A DNA stretch of 64,000 nt from Clostridia bacterium (GCA_017461385.1 JAFTXZ010000011.1:1-64000); one strand, 5' to 3'; positions 53,528 to 62,784 are shown, counted from the stretch's first letter. Numbers and translations are program-made. The notes: generated by a model not told the origin, from the letters alone.

Positions 53528-54719
53528 TTAAGTAAATAACAAAAATCACTAGTGATACAACAATTAAGGCTAAGGAAACAAAGCTAGCTATGTTAAACAT
53601 AGACCTTTCCTCGTCGTCGCAACTATAAAATGATGGAATGGCACTTGGGTCTGTGTCTATGTCCTTGCTCTTAGTCCATGCTATTTTCTGACGCATCTCC
53701 TTGCAATGCTTTATAAATAGCACACAGGAAACAATAACACCAATTAAGCCAATAGCACATGTCGCAACCATAGCGAAGCCAAGGTCGTCCTTTTCCGGCT
53801 TGTAAATCCCAGGCACCTCAAGTATTAGTAAAAGAGATAAGATTACACCTATCAAAAGACTTGGGAAAAGGGAAATGAGAAGAATGCTAGAAAACTTATG
53901 TTTCTTTGCTTGATAGATTTCGCATTCTTTTGCATACTCAATGATTTTCACACTATTGAAAATAGGTAGGTCTTGATAAGAATCAACTCCGTCGTAGGAA
54001 AAGCTAAGGCTAATATCCTTTCCTCTGTATGTAAGGGAAAGGGTGTACAAGGGGAACACAATAGATACTAAGCCATCTTCGTCGTAGTCGGAAATGGAAA
54101 AGCTATCGCTTCTTCCGTTTAACTGATAGTCGTAATATTTTTTGTCCTTGATAGCCTCTGTGCTTGCACCTGGGTGAAGCACCTTTTTGAACTCCTCTAG
54201 CACCTGGTGGTCGATTGCAAGCTCTGTTAATGCTTCAACTCCAACAATAGGTGTAGAGACGCAATCCTCCTCGTCTGGAGGCCAGAATCTCTTTCCCAAT
54301 GTGCTATATTCGTCGCTTGGCTGAAATTTACCTGCCTGGGAAATAACAATTGCTTCCTCCTTGAAGTTACCACTTATAGTGCCCTTTTGTGAGTAGGAAA
54401 TGCTTTCAACCTCTGGCGTAAACTCAACGCTATAATCACCATTTGATTTCTTATTTGTAGAAAGCCCATAGCCTGTTACAATCTTTTCGCTTTTGCTTGC
54501 ACTCCAGCTTGTAGAGTAGCTTCCCTTGCAGGGCAGGGAGAAGGATTGAAAGTATCTTACCTCAAGAGTGTAGTTGTCTGGATTTTTTATATAGCTAAGA
54601 TATTCCTGGTCAACGTCCTCACTCTTGCGATTAATAGTTGCATTTTTTATTGTCTTGGAGGAAAGCTCCTTTACTATTTCTTGCTTTGAAAGGAACTTAT
54701 TGTAGTATAAAACCTTCAT
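53523..54719 (-). CDS. Hypothetical membrane protein
   Basis: A 398-aa protein with a soluble N-terminal part (1-about 275) rich in Ser, Tyr and acidic residues and three membrane segments near 285-308, 325-347 and 377-397. No family is recognised. The start at 54719 follows AAAGGAG; the frame is open for 16 more codons but without such a site. It stands alone between the HAD terminator and the probable rplJ-rplL terminator. Confidence 0.6.
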   Translation of the reverse strand: MKVLYYNKFLSKQEIVKELSSKTIKNATINRKSEDVDQEYLSYIKNPDNYTLEVRYFQSFSLPCKGSYSTSWSASKSEKIVTGYGLSTNKKSNGDYSVEFTPEVESISYSQKGTISGNFKEEAIVISQAGKFQPSDEYSTLGKRFWPPDEEDCVSTPIVGVEALTELAIDHQVLEEFKKVLHPGASTEAIKDKKYYDYQLNGRSDSFSISDYDEDGLVSIVFPLYTLSLTYRGKDISLSFSYDGVDSYQDLPIFNSVKIIEYAKECEIYQAKKHKFSSILLISLFPSLLIGVILSLLLILEVPGIYKPEKDDLGFAMVATCAIGLIGVIVSCVLFIKHCKEMRQKIAWTKSKDIDTDPSAIPSFYSCDDEERSMFNIASFVSLALIVVSLVIFVIYLI

Positions 54720-54790
54720 TTTATCTCCTTTGCTGTCTTTTGTTTTTTCATAAGGATAGTTTATCATAAATTAAAGTGAGTGTCAAGAAA

Positions 54791-54828
54791 ATAAAAAAGA
54801 GATAACCAATCGGTTATCTCTTTTTTTG
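54791..54828. terminator. Terminator, probably of the rplJ-rplL operon
   Basis: The stem AGAGATAACC/GGTTATCTCT is flanked by A- and T-runs. The IS200-type element lies between it and rplL. Confidence 0.75.
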
Positions 54829-54896
54829 TGTCAACGAAAACCACGCGATAGTCGCGTGGTTCAAAGGAGGCTAAAGCCGGTGAGGAAAAAATAAAA

Positions 54897-54959
54897 CTCC
54901 TAATGTGATATAATAGGAAGTGCGACCTGCCAGTTGCACAAAGGGAATCACATTAGGAG
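54897..54959 (+). promoter_or_regulatory. Transposase promoter and SD-sequestering inverted repeat
   Basis: TATAAT lies at 54909-54914. A 13-bp inverted repeat, CTCCTAATGTGAT (54897-54909) and ATCACATTAGGAG (54947-54959), would hide the AGGAGG ribosome-binding site only in transcripts that start upstream of the element. Confidence 0.65.
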
Positions 54960-54969
54960 GACATTAAAT

Positions 54970-55431
54970 ATGAACGAAAATAATGTCAATAATAGTTTAG
55001 CACATACAAAATGGAATTGCAAGTATCATATAGTGTTTGCCCCAAAGTATAGACGAAAGGTATTTTACGAAGAAAAAAGAGCAGAAATACGAGAAATAAT
55101 ACGACAATTATGTAAATGGAAAGGTGTAGAAATAATAGAGGGAGAAGTCTGTCCCGACCACATACACCTACTATTGAGCATACCGCCAAAAATGAGCGTT
55201 TCGGGATTTATGGGATACCTCAAAGGAAAAAGTAGTTTGCAGATATTTCAAAAATGGGGAAACATGAAATTTGCATACCGAAACCGCGAATTTTGGTGTA
55301 AGGGGTACTATGTGGACACAACAGGGAAAAATACAGCGGTAATCAAGCAATACATAAAAAATCAATTGGAACAGGATAAGGAAGCGGAACAAATAAGCTT
55401 ACCAGACCCACGTGACCCATTTAATGGGTAG
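54970..55431 (+). CDS. tnpA: IS200/IS605 family transposase TnpA
   Basis: A 153-aa HUH-type Y1 transposase that moves single-stranded DNA. H64-I-H66 in CPDHIHLLLS forms the metal-binding HUH motif and Y128 in VIKQYIKNQ is the expected attacking tyrosine. The protein is full length and uninterrupted, so the copy may be active. The start at 54970 follows AGGAGG; an upstream in-frame ATG lies inside the 5' control region. It is transcribed against the flanking ribosomal protein genes. Confidence 0.92.
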   Translation: MNENNVNNSLAHTKWNCKYHIVFAPKYRRKVFYEEKRAEIREIIRQLCKWKGVEIIEGEVCPDHIHLLLSIPPKMSVSGFMGYLKGKSSLQIFQKWGNMKFAYRNREFWCKGYYVDTTGKNTAVIKQYIKNQLEQDKEAEQISLPDPRDPFNG

Positions 55432-55565
55432 CAAGTAAAACATGCGTGACTGGCAGGTCCTTTTTGGACGCACTTGTGCGTAGCCTGTAGTATTAGGGTT
55501 ATACCCGAAAATGAAATACCCCACGTTTTACGTGGGGATTTTTATTAAGGAAATTGTTTGTTAAA

Positions 55566-55937
55566 TTACTTAAGCTCAGCCTTTGCGCCAGCGTCTGTGA
55601 GTTGCTTAACAATGCCTTCAGCTGTTTCCTTAGAAACTGCTTCCTTAATTGTCTTTGGAGCGCTTTCAACAAGCTCCTTAGCTTCCTTAAGGCCAAGACC
55701 TGTAAGTTCACGTACAACCTTGATAACGTTAAGCTTGGAAGCACCAGCCTCAACAAGAACAACGTCAAATTCTGTCTTCTCCTCAACAGGAGCAGCAGCA
55801 ACAGCAGCACCTGCAACTGCAACTGGAGCAGCAGATACGCCGAATTCTTCCTCAACTGCCTTTACAAGGTCAGCAAGCTCAAGAATAGTAAGAGTTTTGA
55901 TTTCTTCAACGATATTTGTAATCTTTTCGTTAGCCAT
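55566..55937 (-). CDS. rplL: 50S ribosomal protein L7/L12
   Basis: A 123-aa protein of standard length. The N-terminal dimerisation helices ([30 protein letters not shown]), the Ala-rich hinge (about 36-50) and the C-terminal domain ([36 protein letters not shown]) are all present. It forms the ribosomal stalk with L10 and recruits translation factors. It follows rplJ by about 90 nt; the IS200-type element lies just beyond its 3' end. Confidence 0.97.
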   Translation of the reverse strand: MANEKITNIVEEIKTLTILELADLVKAVEEEFGVSAAPVAVAGAAVAAAPVEEKTEFDVVLVEAGASKLNVIKVVRELTGLGLKEAKELVESAPKTIKEAVSKETAEGIVKQLTDAGAKAELK

Positions 55938-56030
55938 GATTAATAATCCTCCGTAAATTTAGAATTTAATATAAACTTAATTTTTTTACATTTTTGCCTT
56001 GCTTATTGCAAGAGGATAAATGTCGAAACC

Positions 56031-56543
56031 TTACTCGGCAGCAGCCTCGCCACCCTTGCTATCGATAACAGCCTGAATAGCACGAGCAAAGCCTGAAATA
56101 GGACCTTGAATGCTTCCCAAGAATCTTGCAAGAAGAACCTCTCTTGAAGGAATATCTGCAAGTGCCTTGATTGTGTCAGCGTTAACAACAGCGTTGTCAA
56201 GGAATCCACATTTGATTTCAAAGGTTTCAACCTTGTCTGCATATTCTTTTGCAATCTTTGCAGGAGCAATTGGATCATCATAACCGAAAGCGATAGCGCT
56301 CATACCGTTAAGATTTTCCTTAATAGCAGCGTAACCAACCTCATCACAAGCACGACCAATGAGTGTATTCTTAACAACCATGTAGTCAACACCTGCTTTT
56401 CTGAAAGCAGCACGCATCTTTGTATCATTATCAACAGTGATACCCTGATATTGAACAATAACGCCTGATTGAGCTCTCTTCATTTTTTCAACGAGGTCAG
56501 CAACAACGGCTTTCTTTTGTTCAAGAACTGAAATGCTTGGCAT
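56031..56543 (-). CDS. rplJ: 50S ribosomal protein L10
   Basis: A 170-aa protein of normal length: KKAVVADLVEKMKRAQSGVIVQYQGITVDNDTKMRAAFRKAGVDYMVVKNTL and SREVLLARFLGSIQGPISGFARAIQAVID. It anchors L7/L12 to 23S rRNA and, with L12, represses its own operon by binding the leader at 56575-56716. Start preceded by AGGAGG. Confidence 0.97.
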   Translation of the reverse strand: MPSISVLEQKKAVVADLVEKMKRAQSGVIVQYQGITVDNDTKMRAAFRKAGVDYMVVKNTLIGRACDEVGYAAIKENLNGMSAIAFGYDDPIAPAKIAKEYADKVETFEIKCGFLDNAVVNADTIKALADIPSREVLLARFLGSIQGPISGFARAIQAVIDSKGGEAAAE

Positions 56544-56574
56544 AAAACAACCTCCTTAGTTATTTCCAGATAGC

Positions 56575-56716
56575 AGATAAAAAAGAAAAAATCTTTCCTC
56601 GGAAAAACATAAAATATGCATACCGAAAAAAGATTTAATTATTGAAAATATAAACTCTTTCCTCGGTAGGGAGCATACAAAATGCAATTACCGTAACCCA
56701 CTGTCTTTGGATTAGC
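56575..56716 (-). ncRNA. Ribosomal protein L10 leader
   Basis: The reverse strand carries the L10-leader words CCAAAGACAGTGGG and CCTACCGAGGAAAGAG, followed by a terminator hairpin (about 56582-56637, AAATCTTT...CGG with CCG...AAAGATTT) ending in T-rich sequence. By analogy with the B. subtilis leader, L10-L12 binding would favour termination before rplJ. Confidence 0.8.
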
Positions 56717-56722
56717 GTTGAT

Positions 56723-56751
56723 ATTATAGCATACAAGAAATAGCTTGTCAA
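56723..56751 (-). promoter_or_regulatory. Promoter of rplJ-rplL
   Basis: On the reverse strand TTGACA (56746-56751), 17 nt ending in TATGC, TATAAT (56723-56728). Confidence 0.85.
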
Positions 56752-56769
56752 TAGCTTTTTCAAATTTTT

Positions 56770-57720
56770 TTACTTTTTTAATTTCCTTATATCGTTACCG
56801 GTGAAAACGATAATAACGAACTCACCGAAAAGACGGCTTGTTATTCTGTCATTATAGATTTTGCGAATATCGTTTGAGGAAAGGTTAGTGCTTAAAATCG
56901 TTGGCTTTCCTTCATTTATTCTAGTATTTATAAGATTATAAAGACAGGAAACAGAGTATTGAGTAACAGCCTCAGCACCTAAATCATCAATTATTAAAAG
57001 CTCACACTCTAGGTATTTGTCGCAGATCAGGTCGCTTTCGTCCTGAGCAAATCTTTCCTTATTATAATTAGAAAAGATATTTTCAGCGCTTTCGCAAATA
57101 ACGAAGTGTCCCTTGCTGATAAGCTCCCTTGCCACAGAGGCAGAAAGGTGAGTCTTGCCAAGACCGGTGCCACCTACAAGCAAAACGCTATCGGAGCTTA
57201 GTGAAAATGAGCTTGCATATTCTCTTAAATATTCAAGCGCCTCAGCCATTTTCTCCTTATCCGGGTAATAATTAAGGTCGAAATTATCAAAGCTACATTT
57301 TTCAATAACTCTTGAAAAGCCCGACATTTCTATTTGAGCCTTGATTAATGCGTTTCTGTAGCAGGAGCAAATAGTACCGTTTTTCAGCTTGCCCGTATCA
57401 TTACAAAGGGAGCAATCGTACTTCATTTCAAGATAGTCAGCGCCAAAGCCTGCCTTAGCAAGAAGACTAGCTCTTTTTTCTTGAAGCGCAAGATTTTCAT
57501 CCTTAACTGCCTTAATTCTCTCACTAAGCGTAGAGGGGTCGCCAAAGGAAGCCTTAAAAATCTTTATTCCGGTTTTGCCAAGCTCTGCATTTACAGAAAT
57601 AAGCTCAGGGACTCTTAGCTCAGCCTCAGAGATTCTTGCCTGTTGCTCACTCTTTTTCTGCGAAAGCTTTCTGTCAAATTCCTCACGAACCTGACTAACA
57701 ACCTTTTTTGAAAAGCTCAT
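56770..57720 (-). CDS. Helicase loader ATPase (DnaI/DnaC-like)
   Basis: A 316-aa AAA+ ATPase. A coiled N-terminal region is followed by a zinc finger (C103, C106, C118, C120 in CSLCNDTG...CSC), Walker A GGTGLGKT (183-190), Walker B LLIIDD (241-246) and an arginine-finger region TSRLFGEF. It would load the replicative helicase DnaB/DnaC at origins or stalled forks. It lies 14 nt after the dnaD-like gene; the pairing of DnaD and DnaI-type genes is usual in Bacillota. Confidence 0.88.
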   Translation of the reverse strand: MSFSKKVVSQVREEFDRKLSQKKSEQQARISEAELRVPELISVNAELGKTGIKIFKASFGDPSTLSERIKAVKDENLALQEKRASLLAKAGFGADYLEMKYDCSLCNDTGKLKNGTICSCYRNALIKAQIEMSGFSRVIEKCSFDNFDLNYYPDKEKMAEALEYLREYASSFSLSSDSVLLVGGTGLGKTHLSASVARELISKGHFVICESAENIFSNYNKERFAQDESDLICDKYLECELLIIDDLGAEAVTQYSVSCLYNLINTRINEGKPTILSTNLSSNDIRKIYNDRITSRLFGEFVIIVFTGNDIRKLKK

Positions 57721-57734
57721 ATTTTGCTCCTTTC

Positions 57735-58679
57735 TTATTTTTTATGGATTTTCTCTGCCGAGCGCTTTACGGCAGATTCAAAGAAATCGTTTGTGTCAAA
57801 GGATGACATTTGAAGCTTGCTGTTTTTGCGGCTTTCAAGTAGCCTTTCAGCATCCTCAAGGCTTCTTACACCGCTTGCAAGCCAGTTGTCAACAACCTTT
57901 ACAGTGTAGGCAAGAGAGGGCGCGCCTGTATTATCAACAGAAACCTCATAAGCCCTCTTGATTATATCAAGCTTAACCTTAAGGGAATCAATCTTTTCAA
58001 AATACTGCTTTTCCTTTTGGGAAAGCTCTCTTTCGCCAATTCCAAAAAGCTTTCTAAGCTTGTATTCAAGGGAGCGCTTGTTTTTGCGTGCAGCAAAGTG
58101 CTCCTCAAGCCTTTCGTAGGTATCAATGCCCTCGTCATAAAGGGTACGCGCAGTTTTTCTTATGTAAGCCCAGGTTGGCTTCTCACACTCAACACAATGG
58201 GCAAGAAGCAAAAGAATATATTCATCAGAGAACTTGTAGTAGCTCTTTAGGAACAAAACCGCGTTATAATCATGGGTGTTAAATTCCTTACCAAGCACAC
58301 CCTGACAGCTTTTGAAAAGCGTACCAATATCCTTGTTTTCTCTTACAAAGGCTTCGATTTGCTTGCCTGTATAGGTAGGCACAGAGTTCTTTTCAGCGCT
58401 CTCGATTTCAATAGCTTTTGCCATATCGCCATCAAGCCCCTCAACGTGGATAACTCCAGCCTTATGCCAAAAGGCAAGGGCGCTCTTAATATCCTCAATT
58501 GAAAGCTCTAGATTATCTGCCATTAGCGGAATGCACCTTTCAAAGGCAGAAAGTGAGCCAATATAGCCCAAAATTCCAAGTATAACCTTAAGCTCACGCT
58601 CGCCTGCATCCTTAAGATGCTCGGTTACACTGGCAGGAAGATTCAGAATACTTCCTTGATACTTTATCTCAATTTTCAT
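57735..58679 (-). CDS. DnaD domain protein
   Basis: A 314-aa primosome protein. The N-terminal part (1-about 90) is a DnaD-N-like winged helix (LKVILGILGYIGSLSAFERCIPLMADNLELSIEDIKSALAFWHKAGVI). Two DnaB_2/DD2-type domains follow (about 105-185 and 225-300), with KPTWAYIRKTARTLYDEGIDTYERLEEHF and the YTVKVVDNWLASGVRSLEDA signature. It helps remodel DNA and recruit the helicase loader encoded next to it. Positioned 13 nt after tsaD. Confidence 0.85.
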   Translation of the reverse strand: MKIEIKYQGSILNLPASVTEHLKDAGERELKVILGILGYIGSLSAFERCIPLMADNLELSIEDIKSALAFWHKAGVIHVEGLDGDMAKAIEIESAEKNSVPTYTGKQIEAFVRENKDIGTLFKSCQGVLGKEFNTHDYNAVLFLKSYYKFSDEYILLLLAHCVECEKPTWAYIRKTARTLYDEGIDTYERLEEHFAARKNKRSLEYKLRKLFGIGERELSQKEKQYFEKIDSLKVKLDIIKRAYEVSVDNTGAPSLAYTVKVVDNWLASGVRSLEDAERLLESRKNSKLQMSSFDTNDFFESAVKRSAEKIHKK

Positions 58680-58692
58680 TTATATCTCCAAG

Positions 58693-59694
58693 TCAGCTAG
58701 GAAAGGCATTAAGAGTCTCGTCAGCCCTTTTGCCGTCCAAAAATTCATAGTAGCCCTGCGCGCCAATCATAGCGCCATTATCTCCGCAAAGGGAAAGGTC
58801 TGGGGCAAAGAAGCTTGCGCCATGCTTTTGGCAAACCTCGTCAATACCTGCACGAATGTGGCTGTTTGCACTAACCCCACCGGCAAGCACAATAGTATTG
58901 TAACCTGTTTTCTTAAGTGCCATTTCAACCTTTTGCTTAACTGCCTCAACTATTGCGTGAGTTGCGCTTGCACAAACGTCCTCACGGCAAATCTCCTCAC
59001 CCTTTTGCTTTTTAGTGTTAAGGTAGTTAATAACTGCAGTTTTAAGACCGCTAAAGGAAAAATTCAGCGTGTCCTTGGAAATTGCAGGAGAGGGGAAGGG
59101 TATTGCCTGTGGGTTTCCCTTATGTGAAAGCTTGTCCATTGCGCTTCCGCCTGGGTAAGGAAGCCCCATAACTCTACCGATCTTGTCGAAGCATTCACCT
59201 GCCGCATCGTCCTGCGTCGAGGCAATTTCCTCAAAATCAGTATAGGATTTTACGTCAAAAAACGAGGTGTGCCCTCCCGACATTACAAGGGCAAGGAAGG
59301 GAGGCTTAAGCTCCTTGTGGCAAAGGTAATTAGCAGCCACGTGTCCCTTAATGTGGTCAACGGGCACCAACGGAATACCTCTTGCAAAGGCAAGCGCCTT
59401 AGCAAAGCTAACTCCTACCAAAAGAGCACCGATAAGACCAGGACCCTGAGTTACGGCAATAGCCCCTATATCATCAAGGGTAACGCCTGCCACTTCAAGC
59501 GCCTCATAGGTGATTTTGGAAATAGCCTCGATATGGGCACGGCTAGCAATCTCTGGAACAACTCCACCGTAAAGGGCGTGTATATCTACCTGAGAGGCGA
59601 TAATATTCGATTTTATTTGGCGAGTGTCCTCGCTCATTTCAACAACTGCACAGGCAGTTTCATCACATGATGATTCAAAGGCTAGAATATACAC
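58693..59694 (-). CDS. tsaD: tRNA N6-adenosine threonylcarbamoyltransferase
   Basis: A 333-aa protein that transfers the threonylcarbamoyl group to A37 of ANN-decoding tRNAs. Signatures: LAFESSCDETACAVV, IASRAHIEAI with metal-binding histidines, VDHIKGHVAANYL (HxxGH), MSGGHTSFF, GECFDKIGRVMGLPYPGG, FSFSGLKTAVINY and LAGGVSANSHIR. Full length. It forms a TsaBDE complex; tsaB and tsaE are not in the window. rimI lies 13 nt upstream. Confidence 0.97.
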   Translation of the reverse strand: MYILAFESSCDETACAVVEMSEDTRQIKSNIIASQVDIHALYGGVVPEIASRAHIEAISKITYEALEVAGVTLDDIGAIAVTQGPGLIGALLVGVSFAKALAFARGIPLVPVDHIKGHVAANYLCHKELKPPFLALVMSGGHTSFFDVKSYTDFEEIASTQDDAAGECFDKIGRVMGLPYPGGSAMDKLSHKGNPQAIPFPSPAISKDTLNFSFSGLKTAVINYLNTKKQKGEEICREDVCASATHAIVEAVKQKVEMALKKTGYNTIVLAGGVSANSHIRAGIDEVCQKHGASFFAPDLSLCGDNGAMIGAQGYYEFLDGKRADETLNAFPS

Positions 59695-59707
59695 AAAAAA
59701 GCACCTC

Positions 59708-60151
59708 TTAATCTAAAATTAAACTCATAAGCAAAGCGTTTTCAAGGGGCTTGGAATAGTGATTTTTAGACACTCCGTCCCTTGAAAAGCCACATTTTTC
59801 ATATAGCTTGATTGCTGAAAGGTTCGATTCTCTTACCTCTAAAAAGAATTTTGTCGCACCTCTTTTTTTGGCTTGAGAAATCATTTCCTCGACTAGAGCA
59901 CTGCCAAGACCAAGCCCACGGCACTCTGGAAAAACTGCCACGTTGCAAATCTGACATTCATCAAAATTTACGTAGTAGCTTATATAGCCAAGCAGCTCAT
60001 TCTCGTGGGTAGCCACAAGAAAGCTCCAAAGAGGGTTTTCAAGATAGGACAAAATATCCTGCTTCTTAAAGGGAACGGAGAAGCAAAGCTCCTCAAGCCT
60101 TACCACCGAGTCAACGAGCTGTGGCTCAAGTGGCTTAATAACAAAGCCCAT
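59708..60151 (-). CDS. rimI: Ribosomal-protein-alanine N-acetyltransferase RimI-like (GNAT)
   Basis: A 147-aa GNAT acetyltransferase. The acetyl-CoA loop is CRGLGLGSALVEEMI, with VRESNLSAIKLYEKCGF and a C-terminal GVSKNHYSKPLENALLM typical of RimI, which acetylates the N-terminus of ribosomal protein S18 or others. The start at 60151, 1 nt after the deaminase stop, gives the usual length; an earlier start would overlap that gene. Its position next to tsaD is a classic arrangement. Confidence 0.88.
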   Translation of the reverse strand: MGFVIKPLEPQLVDSVVRLEELCFSVPFKKQDILSYLENPLWSFLVATHENELLGYISYYVNFDECQICNVAVFPECRGLGLGSALVEEMISQAKKRGATKFFLEVRESNLSAIKLYEKCGFSRDGVSKNHYSKPLENALLMSLILD

Positions 60152-60152
60152 A

Positions 60153-60641
60153 TTAATAACCGAACTTGCCGGAAAGACTGTCGTCGTTGGAAATCCAATC
60201 TGCCACGTCAACAATCTTATACTCAAGCTTTGTATTTCTGATAATAACTCTTTCAATGCCTGCGTTGATAATCTGACGCTTGCACATCATACAGCTATTC
60301 ATACCACCGATAATCTCCTCGGTTTTAGGGTCAGTACAGCACATATAAAGAGTAGCGCCGAGCATCTGCTCACGGGAGGCAGAAATAATAGCGTTAGCCT
60401 CTGCGTGTACGCTTCTGCAAAGCTCGTACCTTTCACCCTTAGGAATACCAAGGTCATCACGGGTACAGCTACCAATCTCACAGCAATTTCTTCTTCCGCG
60501 GGGCGCGCCGTTATAGCCTGTGGAAACAATAACGTCATTTTTTACAATAATAGCACCGAATCTGCGTCTTATACAGGTGCTTCTTTCTGATACTGTCTGG
60601 GCAATATCCAAATAATAATTGTGCTTAGAAACTCTTTCCAT
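60153..60641 (-). CDS. Deoxycytidylate (dCMP) deaminase family
   Basis: A 162-aa zinc deaminase. H79-A-E81 and C117-x-x-C120 form the catalytic zinc site. TGYNGAPRGRRNC is the dCMP-deaminase/ComEB signature. It would convert dCMP to dUMP for thymidylate synthesis. The C-terminus (DVADWISNDDSLSGKFGY) is somewhat extended. First of a string of closely spaced genes leading to tsaD. Confidence 0.9.
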   Translation of the reverse strand: MERVSKHNYYLDIAQTVSERSTCIRRRFGAIIVKNDVIVSTGYNGAPRGRRNCCEIGSCTRDDLGIPKGERYELCRSVHAEANAIISASREQMLGATLYMCCTDPKTEEIIGGMNSCMMCKRQIINAGIERVIIRNTKLEYKIVDVADWISNDDSLSGKFGY

Positions 60642-60678
60642 TTTATATCTCCAATAAATTTATTTCGCCAGAGTATAG

Positions 60679-62784
60679 TCAAAAATCAAATACAACCTTG
60701 CCGTCCTGTAGCTTCAACACCGCATCAAAGGACTTTTTATTCTTAGAAACAAAGCCCTTGATTTTGCTTGTTTTGCCTGTGGCAAGTAGCATTTTTACGT
60801 TTGAAATTGAAATAGTACGGGAGCAAATTGTCTTGTTAATAGAGAACTTACAGCCGTTTCCCTCCTTGTAGCCGGTACAGCCATAGCCATACTTAGTTCT
60901 GACCACGTCATGGTCGCAGAGAGGACATTTTCCGACAACCTCCCCAAAAAGACCAATGTTTATATCAAGCTCAGGATTCACGTCTGTGGATTTATCAAAA
61001 ATCTCCTTGATTTCCTCTTGCGCAAGACCAACACTATCAAAAATCGTACACTCCCCACGGAAAACTCGCTTAAGAGCTTGACCCATTTGAGAGGTTTTGT
61101 ATTTGTCCATAATAATGCCAAGCTGTGAAAGCGCCTCAATGAGATATTCACCGTCAGGCAGAATATGGTAGGAGTCCTTTTTCAGCATAATGTAGGCACT
61201 CTTGCAGGCGTTTTCAATAATGCCCGTTCTTGTTGCCTCAGTGCCAAGCTCTAAGCCCTCGAAGATTGCCTTGTAATCCTCGTCGTCGCTTTCGTCGGCA
61301 CTTGCCTTATCCTCCTTAAATGGATTTTTAAGGTAGTTATTAAGCGTTTCGATAGTATAATGCTTAGGTGGAGTAGTTTCCTTTTCAACAGGCTTGAAAA
61401 GAGTGTTAACCTTATCTCCCTTAGCCAGCTTTGGTAGAATTTTGTCCTTAGGAGTGTAGTCGTCAAACTTAGTCCAGCCGGGCTGGGTGATAACTGTGCC
61501 CTTTAGTACAAATTCCTCTAGCTTGCCAACCTCAATTTTAATTTCAGACCTTTCAATCAAGCAATCGTCAGCGCAGAATACTGCAACAAATCGCCTTAAA
61601 ATAGTAGAATAAACCTGCTTTTCTCTTTCGTTGAGATTCTTAGGGTCGGGGATTTTATAGGTTGGGGTCAGCGCAGAGTGGGATTCAATCTTTGAATCGT
61701 CAAAAATCGACTTTGCAAACTTAAACTTAACAGGGTAGCCGAGCTTCCCCACGTTTGTAATAATAGTTTTGATTTTTCCCTGCTCAGCAGTAGCCAAATA
61801 TTCGGAGTTGGTACGTGGATAAGTTACGTAGCCCTCCTCATAAAGCTTTTGAACCGTTGCCAAGGAATCGTCCATTGACATTTTATATTTCTTTCCTAAA
61901 TAGCTTTGCAATTTAGAAAGAGAGAATAGCTTAGGTGGGGAAAGGGTGTCCTTTTTTGTCTTTACGGAGGTAACGATTGCGTCCTCCTTGTTGTAAAGCT
62001 CGCAGGCATCAAGCGCCTTTTGATATTCGTCCTTTGTAAATTTGTTCTTTGAGGTCAAATCTACAAACTCATCGTTAGTTTGCTCGTGCGAGCTGATTAC
62101 GTAGTATTTTTCAGGAACGAAATTTCTAATAGCTAGATCCCTGTCGTAAATCGCCTTGACAATAGGCACAATAACACGGCCAACACGAAGTAGCTTTCCA
62201 GTCTTAAGGGTTGCAAAGCGAGTGAGGTTTACACCGTAAAGCCAGTCGATATATGTTCTTGCAAAGCCCTCGTTGGCAAGGTTATCATATTCCACCTCGT
62301 TCTTCATATCCAAAAGACCGGCGGAGATAGTTTCAGGGGTTTGGTCAGGCAACCAAAGTCTAACAAGGTTTTTAGTGCCCTCAAGGGCATGCTCAACACA
62401 AAGTCGGACAATAATTTCACCCTCGCGGTCAGAGTCGCCTGCGTTTACAATGGTGTCCACGTCCTTGCGATTGCAAAGATACTTAATTGTATTAAACTGC
62501 TTTTGAACGCCGGCATCAACCTTTTTGTCAGCGCCAGCCTTTAGGTTAAACTTGAATTTTTGGGGAAAGCAGGGAAGATTGTCCATTTCCCATCTACCCG
62601 ATTTTGATGGAGAATATTCCTCAATATCGGCAAGAGAAAAAAGATGACCAAAAACCCAGGTAACAATATAATTGCCACCCTCATAGTAACCGTTTTTCTT
62701 AGCCATTTCGTCCTTTTGAAGCCTTGCAATGCCTTGTATAATGTTTCTTGCAAGCGATGGCTTCTCGGCAATAATCAGTTGCAT
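60679..62784 (-). CDS. topB: DNA topoisomerase III
   Basis: A 701-aa type IA topoisomerase. The Toprim domain (LIIAEKPSLARNIIQGI and NAGDSDREGEIIVR), the catalytic tyrosine Y322 in YVTYPRTNSEYL and a C-terminal zinc ribbon (CPLCDHDVVRTKYGYGCTGY) identify it. It relaxes and decatenates DNA. Length and motifs fit the chromosomal TopB group. GGAGG precedes the start; promoter at 62829-62857. Confidence 0.95.
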   Translation of the reverse strand: MQLIIAEKPSLARNIIQGIARLQKDEMAKKNGYYEGGNYIVTWVFGHLFSLADIEEYSPSKSGRWEMDNLPCFPQKFKFNLKAGADKKVDAGVQKQFNTIKYLCNRKDVDTIVNAGDSDREGEIIVRLCVEHALEGTKNLVRLWLPDQTPETISAGLLDMKNEVEYDNLANEGFARTYIDWLYGVNLTRFATLKTGKLLRVGRVIVPIVKAIYDRDLAIRNFVPEKYYVISSHEQTNDEFVDLTSKNKFTKDEYQKALDACELYNKEDAIVTSVKTKKDTLSPPKLFSLSKLQSYLGKKYKMSMDDSLATVQKLYEEGYVTYPRTNSEYLATAEQGKIKTIITNVGKLGYPVKFKFAKSIFDDSKIESHSALTPTYKIPDPKNLNEREKQVYSTILRRFVAVFCADDCLIERSEIKIEVGKLEEFVLKGTVITQPGWTKFDDYTPKDKILPKLAKGDKVNTLFKPVEKETTPPKHYTIETLNNYLKNPFKEDKASADESDDEDYKAIFEGLELGTEATRTGIIENACKSAYIMLKKDSYHILPDGEYLIEALSQLGIIMDKYKTSQMGQALKRVFRGECTIFDSVGLAQEEIKEIFDKSTDVNPELDINIGLFGEVVGKCPLCDHDVVRTKYGYGCTGYKEGNGCKFSINKTICSRTISISNVKMLLATGKTSKIKGFVSKNKKSFDAVLKLQDGKVVFDF

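Larger units (their letters stand above)
54832..55545 (+). mobile_element. IS200-type insertion sequence
   Basis: The single transposase gene is framed by a left-end hairpin ACCACGCGA/TCGCGTGGT (54840-54860) and a right-end hairpin CCCCACG/CGTGGGG (55519-55537), as in IS200/IS605 elements. No tnpB is present. An 11-nt inverted pair GACCTGCCAGT (54924-54934 and 55449-55459) also encloses the gene. Exact ends are estimates. Confidence 0.85.

Noticed and set aside
59708-60256. Longer rimI reading frame starting at 60256
   Set aside because: It would overlap the deaminase gene by about 100 nt; a start at 60151 gives the normal family length.
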